NCBI GenBank assembly: GCA_014841595.1
Contig: JACYUE010000002.1
Location: 1,116,001-1,180,000 of the forward strand
Length of the DNA: 64,000 bases
Origin: Oxalobacteraceae sp. CFBP 8761
GTDB lineage: Bacteria; Pseudomonadota; Gammaproteobacteria; Burkholderiales; Burkholderiaceae_D
Direction of reading: 5' to 3'
In this document: positions 31,325 to 40,401 of the stretch, in pieces
How the letters are laid out: every line of letters begins with the position of its first letter
How positions within the stretch are numbered: position 1 is the first letter of the stretch
Notes under the pieces: generated by a model
Told to the model about the DNA's origin: nothing
The model's database searches: none
The model's input: only the letters and a program-made list of their open reading frames with translations
Program-made: the position numbers and the translations under genes

Positions 31325-31507
31325 ATGAAAAGCTTTGACATGGACGACGTCCCGCGCGGCCGCATGGACCGCGAAATCGCCCGCGAGCGCCGCGAGCGCG
31401 CACTGAACGACGAGCAGCGTGCGGGCCTGGCGCCCGTCGACGACCTGCGCGGCAAGGACGCGCGCGAGCGCGCCGATACTTCCAACCTCAAGCGCAACAG
31501 CCGCTGA
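31325..31507 (+). CDS. Small highly charged protein, 60 residues
   Basis: Very rich in Arg, Asp and Glu (MDREIARERRERALNDEQ), predicted disordered or helical, without a signal peptide or Cys. It lies 28 bp before the YpfJ-like gene on the same strand, so it may be co-transcribed. There is no strong ribosome binding site (GAGAGAACACGCACA), which lowers confidence. No family recognised. Confidence 0.5.
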   Translation: MKSFDMDDVPRGRMDREIARERRERALNDEQRAGLAPVDDLRGKDARERADTSNLKRNSR

Positions 31508-31535
31508 ATCAACAACTGGACGACCGGGAGAAGGT

Positions 31536-32417
31536 ATGCGTTGGGATGGTGACCGTGAAAGCAGCAATGTCGAAGACCGTCGGGGCGACAGTGGCGGGGG
31601 AGGTGGTGGTGGCTTCGGCATTGGCGGGCGCTCGATCGGCATCGGCACCATCGTCATCGCACTGGTGGGTTCCTACTTTTTGGGCGTCTCGCCGGCCACG
31701 ATCCTGAGCCTGCTGTCGGGTGGCGGCGCGCCGCAGGTGCAGCAATCGTCGCAACCGCGCGCGGCGCCTGCCGACGATCGCGAAAGCAAGTTCGTGCGCA
31801 CCACGCTGGCCTACACCGAAGATGCATGGACCCAGATCTTCACCGAACAGAATGCGCAATACCAGCCGGCCAAGCTCGTGCTGTTCGACGGCCGCACCAA
31901 CACCTCCTGCGGTGTCGGCCAGAGTGCGACCGGGCCGTTCTACTGCCCGGCCGATGCATCGGTGTACATCGACCTCGATTTCTTCCGCACGATGCAGCAG
32001 CGCTTCAACGCTGGCGGCGAATTTGCGCAGGCGTACGTGATCGCGCACGAGGTCGGCCACCACGTCCAAAACCTGCTCGGAATGTCCGACAAGGTAAATG
32101 CGGCTCAGCAGAACGCGTCGGAAAAGCAGGGCAATATCCTGTCGGTCAAGCTCGAACTGCAAGCTGACTGCTTCGCCGGTGTCTGGGCCAAGCGCACCGA
32201 TCAGCGTGCGAAGATCCTGGAGCAGGGCGATGTCGAAGCTGCCCTGAACGCCGCGAGCGCCATCGGCGACGATGCGCTGCAAAAGCAGTCACGCGGCGTG
32301 GTGGTGCCAGACTCGTTCACACACGGCACGTCGGCGCAGCGCGTTCGCTGGTTCGAACGTGGCCTGGAGAGTGGTGAAGTGGCTTCATGCAATACTTTTG
32401 ATGCCAAAAATCTATAA
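31536..32417 (+). CDS. YpfJ-like neutral zinc metallopeptidase
   Basis: A 293-residue protein of the putative neutral zinc metallopeptidase family (PF04228). A Gly-rich segment (GGGGGGGFGIGG) precedes one membrane helix (about 38-58), and the rest is extracytoplasmic. The zinc site is AHEVGHH (HExxH), with a downstream glutamate region in LELQADCFAGVWA. Other conserved pieces are TSCGVGQSATGPFYCP and YIDLDFF. Full length. ATG 31536 has GGAGAAGG just upstream. Substrate unknown. Confidence 0.9.
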   Translation: MRWDGDRESSNVEDRRGDSGGGGGGGFGIGGRSIGIGTIVIALVGSYFLGVSPATILSLLSGGGAPQVQQSSQPRAAPADDRESKFVRTTLAYTEDAWTQIFTEQNAQYQPAKLVLFDGRTNTSCGVGQSATGPFYCPADASVYIDLDFFRTMQQRFNAGGEFAQAYVIAHEVGHHVQNLLGMSDKVNAAQQNASEKQGNILSVKLELQADCFAGVWAKRTDQRAKILEQGDVEAALNAASAIGDDALQKQSRGVVVPDSFTHGTSAQRVRWFERGLESGEVASCNTFDAKNL

Positions 32418-32602
32418 AAGGCGTGAGAAAGTTTCCTGTGGGGTATAAAGGCGGACGTTAATTTGGGGTAAGTGCGTAAAAATGCGTGTTCGTTACCGTG
32501 CGCGTATGGTAATTCTTGGTAACTTGACATAAGTTGGTGTCGGATCAGCACGCTATTCAAGGCGCGCCGACATCACCTTATAGAACTTGCCAAGGAGTGC
32601 TT

Positions 32603-33787
32603 ATGCTTGCCATGAACTACCGCGGGCCCTACCGTGTCCGCGCCGACCAGAAGCCCGAGCCGGTGATCGAACACCCCGGTGACGCCATCGTGCGCGTCAC
32701 CCGCGCCTGCATCTGCGGTTCCGACCTGCACCTGTACCACGGCCTCGTGCCCGATACCCGCGTGGGCCACACCTTTGGCCACGAATTCATCGGCATCGTC
32801 GAAGAAATCGGGTCGGATGTCCACAAGCTCAAGGTGGGCGACAAGGTGCTGGTGCCGTTCAACGTCTTTTGTGGCTCCTGCTTCTTTTGCCAGCATGAGT
32901 TATACGGCAATTGCAACAATACGAATGCGCAATCGACTGCAGTAGGGGCGATCTACGGTTACTCGCACACGGCCGGTGGCTATGATGGTGGCCAGGCCGA
33001 GTACGTGCGCGTACCGATGGCCGACGTCGGCCCGATGATCATCCCGGAAGACATCCATGACGATGACGCCGTGCTGCTTACCGACGCGCTGCCTACCGGC
33101 TACCAGGCGGCCGAAATGGGCGACATCAAGGAAGGCGACACGGTCGTCGTGTTTGGCGCCGGGCCGGTCGGCATCTTTGCCGCCAAATCGGCCTGGTTGA
33201 TGGGCGCGGGCCGCGTGATCGTCGTCGACGAGATCGAATACCGCCTCGAATTCGTCAAGAACTACGCGCAGTGCGAAGTGGTCAACTTCAAGGAAGTGCG
33301 CGACATGGCGCTGCACATCAAGAAAATGACCGACTGGATGGGCGCCGACGTCTGCATCGACGCGGTCGGCTGCGAAGCGGCGGGCAACACGATGCAGACG
33401 ATCACGGGCGTCTACACGATGATGCAGGCTGGCGCCGCGACCGTACTTCACTGGTGCATCAACTCGGTGCGCAAGGGCGGCAATGTGTCGATCGTCGGCG
33501 TGTATGGACCGACTTTCAATGCGGTCCCGATCGGCAATGCGCTGAACAAGGGGCTGACACTGCGCATGAACCAGGCCAGCGTGCGCCGCCATCTGCCGCG
33601 CTTGATCGAGCACATCCGTGCCGGCCGCATCGATCCGAAAGCCATCATCACGCACCGCGTGCCGCTGGAAGAAGTATCGGATGCGTATCACATCTTCTCG
33701 AGCAAGCTCGATAACTGCATCAAGACGATCCTGATTCCGCCGCGTGCGAACGAAGTACGCGCCGTCAAGGCCAGCATCGCAGCGTAA
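32603..33787 (+). CDS. Zinc-dependent alcohol dehydrogenase family protein
   Basis: A 394-residue medium-chain dehydrogenase. Catalytic zinc ligands are Cys in CICGSDLHLYHG and His in GHTFGHEFIG; structural-zinc cysteines lie in FCGSCFFCQHELYGNC. The Rossmann motif is VVFGAGPVGIFAA. The length and the YSHTAGGYDGGQAEYVRVP stretch match the glutathione-independent formaldehyde dehydrogenase-like subgroup. AAGGAG lies 5 bp before ATG 32603. It is followed 30 bp later by a 197-residue unknown protein, probably in one operon. Substrate not determined. Confidence 0.88.
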   Translation: MLAMNYRGPYRVRADQKPEPVIEHPGDAIVRVTRACICGSDLHLYHGLVPDTRVGHTFGHEFIGIVEEIGSDVHKLKVGDKVLVPFNVFCGSCFFCQHELYGNCNNTNAQSTAVGAIYGYSHTAGGYDGGQAEYVRVPMADVGPMIIPEDIHDDDAVLLTDALPTGYQAAEMGDIKEGDTVVVFGAGPVGIFAAKSAWLMGAGRVIVVDEIEYRLEFVKNYAQCEVVNFKEVRDMALHIKKMTDWMGADVCIDAVGCEAAGNTMQTITGVYTMMQAGAATVLHWCINSVRKGGNVSIVGVYGPTFNAVPIGNALNKGLTLRMNQASVRRHLPRLIEHIRAGRIDPKAIITHRVPLEEVSDAYHIFSSKLDNCIKTILIPPRANEVRAVKASIAA

Positions 33788-33817
33788 CCGACATGCAGAT
33801 CACCACGAGGACACATT

Positions 33818-34411
33818 ATGCAGACACGTAACGACATCGTGAGCGCCAACGACCAGCATGACGGCGACCACGCACCAGGCGAACATGACAACGATGGCCA
33901 CGTCGGCCACGTCCACGGCGCGATCGCGCCACGCCGGCCTACCCGCGCGCAACTGGCGCACATCCAGGGCTGGGGCGCCGACCTCGACCGCAAGGACCGA
34001 CCCGGCGTGCCGATGGAACGCACGCCGCCGCGCTTCATCAATATTCCTGACGGGGATCCTGCACCGCAGGAAGAGCGCGTCGAGGTGCTCGTCTCCACCG
34101 AGCGGCCTGGCCGCACGCCGCTGTTCGGCACGGTCCAGCCGCCATCCGGGCTGTCCGGCATGATCCGGCGCCAGGCCTTCAAGCTGACCGAGAACGACGT
34201 GCGCCACTGGGTGCTGTTGCTGCTGGCCGACCGCGTGAACATGGTCGAGGGCATCGGCGAGGATCTTGCCAGCGGCAAGATTCCGAACGTGCTGGCCGAG
34301 ATGGGCATCAAGGCCGAGTTCCAGCACAACAAGGCGGGTCTGGCGAAGAAGGTTGCGCTGGGTGTGGCCGTTGTTGGCACGGCGGTGTATCTGATGAAGC
34401 GCTGTAGGTAG
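33818..34411 (+). CDS. Unknown protein with His/Asp-rich N-terminus, downstream of the alcohol dehydrogenase
   Basis: A 197-residue protein, not assigned to a family. Residues 9-35 are rich in His, Asp and Gly (NDQHDGDHAPGEHDNDGHVG), which could bind metal. A middle part contains AHIQGWGADLDRKDRPGVP and RTPPRFINIPDGDPAPQEER, and the C-terminus ends in a hydrophobic helix (KKVALGVAVVGTAVYLM) then KRCR, suggesting a tail anchor. It shares strand and close spacing with the dehydrogenase. The start at ATG 33818 has GAGGACAC upstream. Confidence 0.6.
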   Translation: MQTRNDIVSANDQHDGDHAPGEHDNDGHVGHVHGAIAPRRPTRAQLAHIQGWGADLDRKDRPGVPMERTPPRFINIPDGDPAPQEERVEVLVSTERPGRTPLFGTVQPPSGLSGMIRRQAFKLTENDVRHWVLLLLADRVNMVEGIGEDLASGKIPNVLAEMGIKAEFQHNKAGLAKKVALGVAVVGTAVYLMKRCR

Positions 34412-34505
34412 GAGACATTGTTCTCAAGCAAATACTCGTTTATTTGCACGTCCATCATGGTCGATGACCGGCGCCACCTGGCCCGGCATACCGGATGGAG
34501 CCGAG

Positions 34506-36344
34506 ATGATTCCTCAACCGTTGTTCAGGGCAGTTCTGCTGGGTGCCGCCATCGCGCTGGCGCCCGGCGTCCACGGCGCGCCGATGATGAGCGCGCCACT
34601 GAAGTTGGACTCGCAGGCGCAGACGCAGGTCATCACCCAGCTGACCGCGCGCCGGCCGGCGATCGGCCTTGATGCCGATCACGGCTACCGCGTCGTCGCG
34701 CAGCACCCCGGCGTGCAGGGCACGCACGTGGTTCGGGCGGCGCACCTGTACAAGGGCGTGCGCATCTTCGGCTCCGAATCGGTGGTGGTGCTCGATGCGC
34801 GCCGGCAGATCGTGTCCGAAAGCGCCTCGCCCCGCCGCCTGCAGCTTGGGCGCGGCGCGGCGGGTGCGCTGAGTCCCGTCACCACCGGCTTCGACACCAC
34901 GCCGGTCATCAAGCGCAAGGCGGCCATCACCGCCGCCATCAAGGGCAGTCCGTCCCGCGCCGTCAATGTCAAGCTTCCTACTGCCGAACTCGTGATCTAT
35001 CCCGTGATGCGCGACGAGCGCGCACCTGGCGCCGTGGCCAAGCCCGATAATGAACTCAATGCGCTCGACCTGGTCGAAACAGTCGACCGCTACGCGCTCG
35101 CCTGGCACGTGCGCGTGCGCATGCGCAGCGGCGAGCAGCCGATCTTCTATGACGTCATCGTCGATGCGCGCACGGGCAACGTCATCGATCGCTGGAACGC
35201 GCTGCAAACGGTGGAAGGCGTCGGTCGCAGCCAGTACAGCGGTAACGTGCCGCTCAGTACGTCATTCGATGGCAACGTGTACCAACTGCTCGACCCCCAG
35301 CGCGGCAAGGGCGGCACGTTCGGCGCGATGGCAATCACCAACGCGAACCACGCCACCACCAGCGGGCGCGTCTACACCAACAGCAGCAACACCTGGGGCG
35401 ACGGCAAGCAGTTCGTCGAGGGCGGCAGCACGACAGGCGCCAATGGCCAGACCGCGGCCGTCAACGCCATGTGGGGCCTGATGAATACCTATGACCTGCA
35501 CCTGAACGTGCTGGGCTGGCGCGCGCTCGACGGCCAGGATACGGCCTCGCACATCGCCGTGCATGTCAACCGCGGCTACGACAACGCCTACTACAGCGAC
35601 ACCTGCCACTGCATGTTCATCGGCGATGGCACGTTCTTCACGAACCTGGCGGCGATCGACGTGGTCGGTCATGAAATGGGGCACGGCATCACGGCAGCCA
35701 CATCGAACCTGGTCTACACGGGCGAATCAGGCGGGCTGAACGAATCGAGTTCGGACATCGCAGGCGAAGTCGTCGAAGCGTATGCACGTGCCGGCGGGAA
35801 GGGGGAGGTCGTGCCCGAGCTGGGCAACGACTGGATGCTGGGCAGCGAGATCGCCCGCGACGGCAAGCCGCTGCGCTGGATGATCAAGCCAAGCAAGGAT
35901 GGCAATAGTCGCGACGCCTGGAGTACAAGCCTCAAGCGGCTGGACGTGCACTACAGCAGCGGCCCGAATAACCGGATGTTCTATTTCCTGGCGCGCGGTT
36001 CAGCGGTCGACAAGACGAATGACGCGTGGAGCGAATACCTGAAGCGGCGCCCGGTGGCGATGACGGGCATTGGCATCGACAAGGCATTCCGGATCTGGTT
36101 CCGTGCGAACACGACCAAGTTCACGGCCAGCACCAATTACGCCGATGCGCGGGCGAAGATGATCGAGTCGGCGGGGGAGTTGTACGGGACGGGAAGCCGC
36201 GAAGTCGTCGCGGTCACGCGCGCCTATGCGGCAATCAATGTCGGGGCCGACATCGACGAACTGGCGACCGGGCCCGGTGCCGGGCCGGCCGCCGCAGTGC
36301 TCACTGCAGTCATTACTGATCGCTCATCAGTGGAAACGGATTGA
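34506..36344 (+). CDS. M4-family (thermolysin-like) secreted metallopeptidase
   Basis: A 612-residue prepro-enzyme. Signal peptide at the start (LFRAVLLGAAIALAPGVHG), a propeptide with FTP/PepSY-like parts (to about 240), then the catalytic domain. The zinc site is VVGHEMGHGITAATSNLVY, with the third ligand in GGLNESSSDIAGEVVE (HExxH plus Glu about 20 residues on). The C-terminal M4 domain includes YSSGPNNRMFYFLARG, with an active-site His replaced in the usual region. It probably degrades extracellular protein. Its end overlaps the M23 gene on the other strand by 32 bp. Confidence 0.92.
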   Translation: MIPQPLFRAVLLGAAIALAPGVHGAPMMSAPLKLDSQAQTQVITQLTARRPAIGLDADHGYRVVAQHPGVQGTHVVRAAHLYKGVRIFGSESVVVLDARRQIVSESASPRRLQLGRGAAGALSPVTTGFDTTPVIKRKAAITAAIKGSPSRAVNVKLPTAELVIYPVMRDERAPGAVAKPDNELNALDLVETVDRYALAWHVRVRMRSGEQPIFYDVIVDARTGNVIDRWNALQTVEGVGRSQYSGNVPLSTSFDGNVYQLLDPQRGKGGTFGAMAITNANHATTSGRVYTNSSNTWGDGKQFVEGGSTTGANGQTAAVNAMWGLMNTYDLHLNVLGWRALDGQDTASHIAVHVNRGYDNAYYSDTCHCMFIGDGTFFTNLAAIDVVGHEMGHGITAATSNLVYTGESGGLNESSSDIAGEVVEAYARAGGKGEVVPELGNDWMLGSEIARDGKPLRWMIKPSKDGNSRDAWSTSLKRLDVHYSSGPNNRMFYFLARGSAVDKTNDAWSEYLKRRPVAMTGIGIDKAFRIWFRANTTKFTASTNYADARAKMIESAGELYGTGSREVVAVTRAYAAINVGADIDELATGPGAGPAAAVLTAVITDRSSVETD

Positions 36345-37017
36345 GCGGCGTGCCTTTCCACCACTGCTTCTCCGGCGTCAGGGCGACGACGGCGAAGTGC
36401 AGGTGCGGTGCGTTCGGATCGGAATTGCCGGTCACGCCGACATAACCGATCAACGTGCCGCGCTTGACTTCCATGCCTTCGGCGATGCCGTCGGCGTAGC
36501 GGTCCAGGTGGGCGTAGTAATAAGCGAACTGTTCGGTTGGATCGAACTGGTACACCGTCAGGCCGCCCGGCTTGCTGTGAAACAGCTTGGCGACCTTGCC
36601 GTCGGCCACGGCGACGACGGGCGTGCCGGTCGGGGCCATGATGTCGAGCGCCTCGTGCTGGCGCTGTTCACCGCGCGGCTGGTAGAAGGTATCGGTTAGC
36701 TGGGCCGACTTGATGCCTTGCACCGGCACCAGCAGCTTGCCCGGCATCGTTGTCGGGGTAGCAGCACCTGCTGCGGCAGTGGCGTCAGGCGTCGGGCGCA
36801 GTGGCAGATCGGCATCTTCCAGGTTCGGCACCACGACCGGCGCCGGCGGCAGCTGGCCCTCGATCTGCGAGGCCGGAATGCCGGGTGCTGCCGGCATCGT
36901 GGCGGCAACGTCGGACGCCGGCTTTTCAGGCACGTCCTGCAATGCCACGAACAGGATCGCGGCGCCGACCAGCACGCCAAGGACAAACGTGATCAACCAT
37001 TTCATCTTGTTCTCCAT
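36313..37017 (-). CDS. M23-family peptidase (membrane-anchored, LytM-like)
   Basis: A 234-residue protein with one N-terminal membrane helix (WLITFVLGVLVGAAILFVAL), a Pro/Ala-rich spacer (30-95) and a C-terminal LytM domain. The zinc motifs are HEALDIMAPTGTPV (H-x3-D) and APHLHFAV (HxH), so the active site looks complete, unlike degenerate EnvC-type proteins. The role is likely peptidoglycan cross-link cleavage in the periplasm. It is 40 bp downstream of the L,D-transpeptidase on the same strand, suggesting a cell-wall operon. The start may be 37017 or 37005. Confidence 0.88.
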   Translation of the reverse strand: MENKMKWLITFVLGVLVGAAILFVALQDVPEKPASDVAATMPAAPGIPASQIEGQLPPAPVVVPNLEDADLPLRPTPDATAAAGAATPTTMPGKLLVPVQGIKSAQLTDTFYQPRGEQRQHEALDIMAPTGTPVVAVADGKVAKLFHSKPGGLTVYQFDPTEQFAYYYAHLDRYADGIAEGMEVKRGTLIGYVGVTGNSDPNAPHLHFAVVALTPEKQWWKGTPLNPFPLMSDQ

Positions 37018-37056
37018 GCGGCGCCACGGGCGCCGCGTGTGTGCCTGGGGCGCTCG

Positions 37057-38088
37057 TTATTTTTGCAGGATCACTTCGGTGCCAGCCGACACGGCAGCGC
37101 CCACTTCGGCGGCGCTCCAGTTGGTCAGGCGGATGCAGCCGTGCGATTCGGTCTTGCCCACGTGGCCCGGCACTGGCGTGCCGTGGATGCCGTAGTGCGG
37201 CTTGGACAGGTCGATCCACATCACGCCGACCGGGTTGTTCGGGCCCGGCTTGACCGGGGTTGCCTTGTCGCCCGGCTTGGCGTCCCAGAACAGTTTGGGG
37301 TTGTAGTTGTAGACCGGATTGGCGTGCACGCCCTCGATCTTCCAGGTACCGATCGGCAGCGGATCACGGCTGCTGCCGGTCGAGGCCGGATACTGGGCCA
37401 GCAGGCGGCCCGACGCATCAAACAGTTGCAGCGTCTTGGCGCCATCGCGCACGACGACCTTGGTGGCCTGGGCCAGTGGCTCCTTGCCACTCACGTTCGG
37501 CACCATGATGCGTTCGCCCGCGCGGGCAAAGGTCTTGCCTGGATTCAGGCGCTGCAGCAGTTCCGGGCTGGCGTGGAATTTTTCGCCCAGGCCTTCGAGC
37601 ACGTTGGCGTAACCCAGCTGGGCCAGCTTGGCCTTTTCCATCATCGTGTCCGGTACTGGCTGGAACGGGCCTTCGACGTCTTCGGCGATCAGCGCGTACT
37701 CGGCCAGGGTGGGCGTCGTGTCGGTGGCGAGGGCATTCCAGGTCGCATCATCGAGCTTGCCGGTGACCGGCAGCTTGCGCACGGCCTGGAACGTGTTCAG
37801 GGCCTGGCGCATGTTCGAGCCATAGGCACCGTCCAGTTCGCCTGGAGACAGATAGGCGCGCTCCAGCAGCACCTGGGCGCGCAGCAGTTTTTCGAATTCT
37901 GCCTGCTCGGCGATCGCCGGGTCTTGCACGGCGCCGGGCGCAGCGGTTACCGCCGTCGACATCGTCGTGTTCTGGGCTGTCGTCGCCGGTTGGGCGGCTG
38001 GTGGCAGCGGGGCAGGCTGTTGCGCGATGGCATGGGTCAGCGTGCCTCCAAGGGCGGCGATCAGGGTCAGGGCGGTTATCTTGTTCAT
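37057..38088 (-). CDS. L,D-transpeptidase with peptidoglycan-binding domain
   Basis: A 343-residue exported protein. Signal peptide (ITALTLIAALGGTLTHAIAQ), a Pro/Ala/Thr spacer, a peptidoglycan-binding domain 1-type repeat (about 70-115: GELDGAYGSNMRQALNTFQ), and a C-terminal YkuD domain with HGTPVPGHVGKTESHGCIRL (His and Cys catalytic). Such enzymes form 3-3 cross-links or attach lipoprotein. The start at 38088 gives a clean signal peptide; the frame continues upstream to 38283 without support. It forms a likely operon with the M23 gene. Confidence 0.9.
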   Translation of the reverse strand: MNKITALTLIAALGGTLTHAIAQQPAPLPPAAQPATTAQNTTMSTAVTAAPGAVQDPAIAEQAEFEKLLRAQVLLERAYLSPGELDGAYGSNMRQALNTFQAVRKLPVTGKLDDATWNALATDTTPTLAEYALIAEDVEGPFQPVPDTMMEKAKLAQLGYANVLEGLGEKFHASPELLQRLNPGKTFARAGERIMVPNVSGKEPLAQATKVVVRDGAKTLQLFDASGRLLAQYPASTGSSRDPLPIGTWKIEGVHANPVYNYNPKLFWDAKPGDKATPVKPGPNNPVGVMWIDLSKPHYGIHGTPVPGHVGKTESHGCIRLTNWSAAEVGAAVSAGTEVILQK

Positions 38089-38202
38089 GCGGTCTCCGGG
38101 TTTGCTTCTGGAAAACTGTAGAGTAGTGAAATGCATCGTCCGGGTCTGTGCGTCAGCGTACTCACAACAGGTCAACTGTTTCATTGAGGCTACAATTGCA
38201 CT

Positions 38203-38511
38203 ATGGATCAGCCTGTTTACACTGTTACCGTCATGCCACTGGGCGCCCCTGTCGCCGTTGGCGCGTCCACGACCTTGCTGCATGCGCTCGAGGCCGCCGG
38301 CATCGAGCTGCCCAGCTCATGTCGCAATGGAACCTGCCGCACTTGCCTGTGCCGCCTGCGCGCCGGCAAGGTGGCGTACACGGTCGAGTGGCCCGGCCTG
38401 TCGGCTGAGGAGCGGCGAGACGGCGACATCCTGCCCTGCGTGGCGCTGGCGCGCGACGATCTGGTGCTGGACGTCCCGCTGGCGCGGCGCGTCCCTACCG
38501 GGCGGGATTAG
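38203..38511 (+). CDS. 2Fe-2S ferredoxin (plant type)
   Basis: A 102-residue ferredoxin with the Cys pattern C-x4-C-x2-C (SCRNGTCRTC) and the last ligand in ILPCVALA. The fold is beta-grasp: VTVMPLGAPVAVGASTTLL, then ALEAAGIELP. No reductase or oxygenase is adjacent, so the partner is unknown. Divergent from the L,D-transpeptidase with a 115-bp gap. Confidence 0.88.
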   Translation: MDQPVYTVTVMPLGAPVAVGASTTLLHALEAAGIELPSSCRNGTCRTCLCRLRAGKVAYTVEWPGLSAEERRDGDILPCVALARDDLVLDVPLARRVPTGRD

Positions 38512-38599
38512 CATGGTGGTACTATCCGCATGATGCCCGACGCGCTGTCCGGCACGTTCTCATGACATCCGCAGCAACCACCATGAATGGAGTATCACC

Positions 38600-38713
38600 A
38601 TGAGCAAAAGTCAGGATGCAAAGAAGACGACCAAGAAAGAACCGGCCAAGACCATGAAGGAAAAGAAGGAAGCCAAGAAGGTCAAGAAAGAAGAAAAGTC
38701 GCGCCAGCAGTAA
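38600..38713 (+). CDS. Lysine-rich small protein, 37 residues
   Basis: MSKSQDAKKTTKKEPAKTMK and the remaining KEKK-type repeats give about 40 percent Lys and no aromatic residue. GGAG lies about 7 bp before the ATG, which supports translation. It is probably disordered and could bind nucleic acid or be a stress protein; no family is assigned. The high AT for this genome follows from the AAG/AAA codons. Starts at 38583 read only six codons. Confidence 0.55.
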   Translation: MSKSQDAKKTTKKEPAKTMKEKKEAKKVKKEEKSRQQ

Positions 38714-38805
38714 AGACCGCAGTAAACCAGCAGTAAAGCACACGCAATGAGCTCAGCCTGACCCTGCATTACCGCGTCGCCTCCCGGCGACGCGCACCGC
38801 CTGTC

Positions 38806-39708
38806 CTACGGCGTTTCTGTACTCAAGCCCAGCGCTCCCTCGATCACTTTCAGCACCGTCGGCCACGCCGGCGAACTCGTTGCCACCTCATCGTAATGGC
38901 TGGCCTCGGGCAGGATCACCACGTCTGCCACATCCCCCAGCTTGGCTGCGCGCGCTGCGTAGTCGTGCGCCACGCGCGGCGGCGAAATCGTGTCGAGCGC
39001 CCCCGTCACGAGCCAGGTGCGGCTGCCATTGGGCATCAGGTCGGCGGCATTGGTATCGACCAATACGTCGGGCCGCGCAGCGCTCGGGGTGCCGGCCAGT
39101 TGTGCGAGATCGCGGTCGCAGCTCGACTTGATCAGCGCCGCTTCGTGTCGCAGGTCGGCCAGGCCGCCAAGACTCACGATACGGTCGATCTTGAGTGGAT
39201 TGGCATGGTGCAGCGGGCTGCCGGCCGGGATACGCGCGCGGCCCGCGATCCATTGCACCAGCTGGCCGCCAGCCGAGTGGCCGACGGCGACGATGCGTTC
39301 GAGGTCGAGCTTGTGCGCGGGCGCATGCGCTGCCAGCAGGTCGAGCGCGGCATGCATGTCGAGGTACATGCCAGGGTAGCCACCACCCGGTTCATCGATG
39401 CGACGGTATTCGACGTTCCAGACCGCGATGCCGCGAGCGGCCAGCGCGCCGGCCATATTGCGAAATTGCGTGATGCCGCCGAACTTGCTGTTCCAGCAGC
39501 CACCGTGCACGAGCACCGCCACGGGGAACGGGCCGGCGCCGGGCGGCACGAACAGTTCCGCGTATTGCGACGGCGCGGGGCCATAGGCGAGCTTGGTGGT
39601 CGGGGCAGGGCCGCGCAGGGCCAGGTAGTCGTCGAGTTTCATCGGGGCGGCGTGGGCGCTCGAGGCGGCGCCAAGCGCGAGGGCAAACAGCAGGCTGGAA
39701 AAGCGCAT
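38806..39708 (-). CDS. Secreted alpha/beta hydrolase
   Basis: A 300-residue hydrolase with a signal peptide (SLLFALALGAASSAHAAP). The oxyanion segment is VLVHGGCWNSKFGG (HGG), the nucleophile elbow is GHSAGGQL, and the Asp and His ends lie in GALDTISPPRVAHDYA and LPEASHYDEVA. It resembles BD-FAE/esterase-lipase family enzymes. Substrate unknown. It stands alone, convergent with the upstream Lys-rich gene. Confidence 0.85.
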   Translation of the reverse strand: MRFSSLLFALALGAASSAHAAPMKLDDYLALRGPAPTTKLAYGPAPSQYAELFVPPGAGPFPVAVLVHGGCWNSKFGGITQFRNMAGALAARGIAVWNVEYRRIDEPGGGYPGMYLDMHAALDLLAAHAPAHKLDLERIVAVGHSAGGQLVQWIAGRARIPAGSPLHHANPLKIDRIVSLGGLADLRHEAALIKSSCDRDLAQLAGTPSAARPDVLVDTNAADLMPNGSRTWLVTGALDTISPPRVAHDYAARAAKLGDVADVVILPEASHYDEVATSSPAWPTVLKVIEGALGLSTETP

Positions 39709-39867
39709 GGCGGGGCGGTGAACGTGGTGAAAACATCACTATAGCCGAGTCGCCACGCTGCAGCAGCATGCGGCAACGGCGAGCGGCCATTGCGGGGCAA
39801 TCGTACGGCCCCGGGGTGACAGCCATGCTAGTCTGCCCCTGACTCCATCACTTACCGAAAGGCGACC

Positions 39868-40062
39868 ATGAACCAACTCCATGCCAACGACGCCTCGCGC
39901 GAACCGGTCATTCTGCATGCGCACACGACGCCCGATCCGGATGCGCCGAACGATCCACTGGCGCCGCCGCCACAGCCACCGGTGCCGGACGACGTGCCCG
40001 ATCCCGTCAATGCCCCGGTCGAAGAGCCGAGCATGCCCGAACCACCGATCCGGGCTCACTAA
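39868..40062 (+). CDS. Proline-rich small protein, 64 residues
   Basis: Low-complexity protein dominated by Pro, Asp and Ala (PNDPLAPPPQPPVPDDVPDP), with no hydrophobic segment; predicted disordered and acidic. AAAGGCGACC lies before the ATG. It resembles small unnamed proteins seen in related genera. Expression is uncertain. Confidence 0.5.
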   Translation: MNQLHANDASREPVILHAHTTPDPDAPNDPLAPPPQPPVPDDVPDPVNAPVEEPSMPEPPIRAH

Positions 40063-40077
40063 ACCAACATGAGCTGA

Positions 40078-40278
40078 TCAGGCGCCGGGTTTCTGGCGCT
40101 GACCTTCCTTGTCTTCTTGCTTGTCATCGCTGCCTGCCGGCGGCAGTCCCGGGATCTCGCGAATCATCTGTTCGGTGTCGTGCTGACCCGGCGAGCGTTC
40201 GCCGCTGCCAATGTCGGCTTCATCGAAGATGGCACGATCCTTGTTTTCGGGATCGACGTTGTTTGGCGTGTCATTCAT
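40078..40278 (-). CDS. Small acidic protein, 66 residues
   Basis: Asp/Glu/Gln-rich (NNVDPENKDRAIFDEADIGS and a C-terminal KQEDKEGQRQKPGA), without a membrane segment; probably disordered. ATG 40278 follows TTGGAGCCCAGC; the frame reaches 40302. It converges with the Pro-rich gene (15-bp gap). No family recognised. Confidence 0.5.
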   Translation of the reverse strand: MNDTPNNVDPENKDRAIFDEADIGSGERSPGQHDTEQMIREIPGLPPAGSDDKQEDKEGQRQKPGA

Positions 40279-40401
40279 GCTGGGCTCCAATAGCGTTATC
40301 AATGTTGTACGATCCTAACAGCCCCGGTGCTGTCATGTCGCGCGCCAGACCGTCGTGAAAACTGTTGCTTTTTCGTCCGTCGACAGAGCACGTGTGCTTC
40401 C

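Noticed and set aside
32524..32559. TTGACA before the alcohol dehydrogenase as a promoter
   Set aside because: No -10 at 16-18 bp; the nearest TATTCA is 24 bp away.
34428..34447. GCAAATA/TATTTGC hairpin before the M4 peptidase as terminator
   Set aside because: Weak AT stem with a 6-base loop and no T run.
38522..38743. A Leu/Phe-rich minus-strand frame of 73 codons
   Set aside because: It is simply the reverse complement of the Lys-rich gene (CTT/TTC/CTC codons) and has no ribosome binding site.
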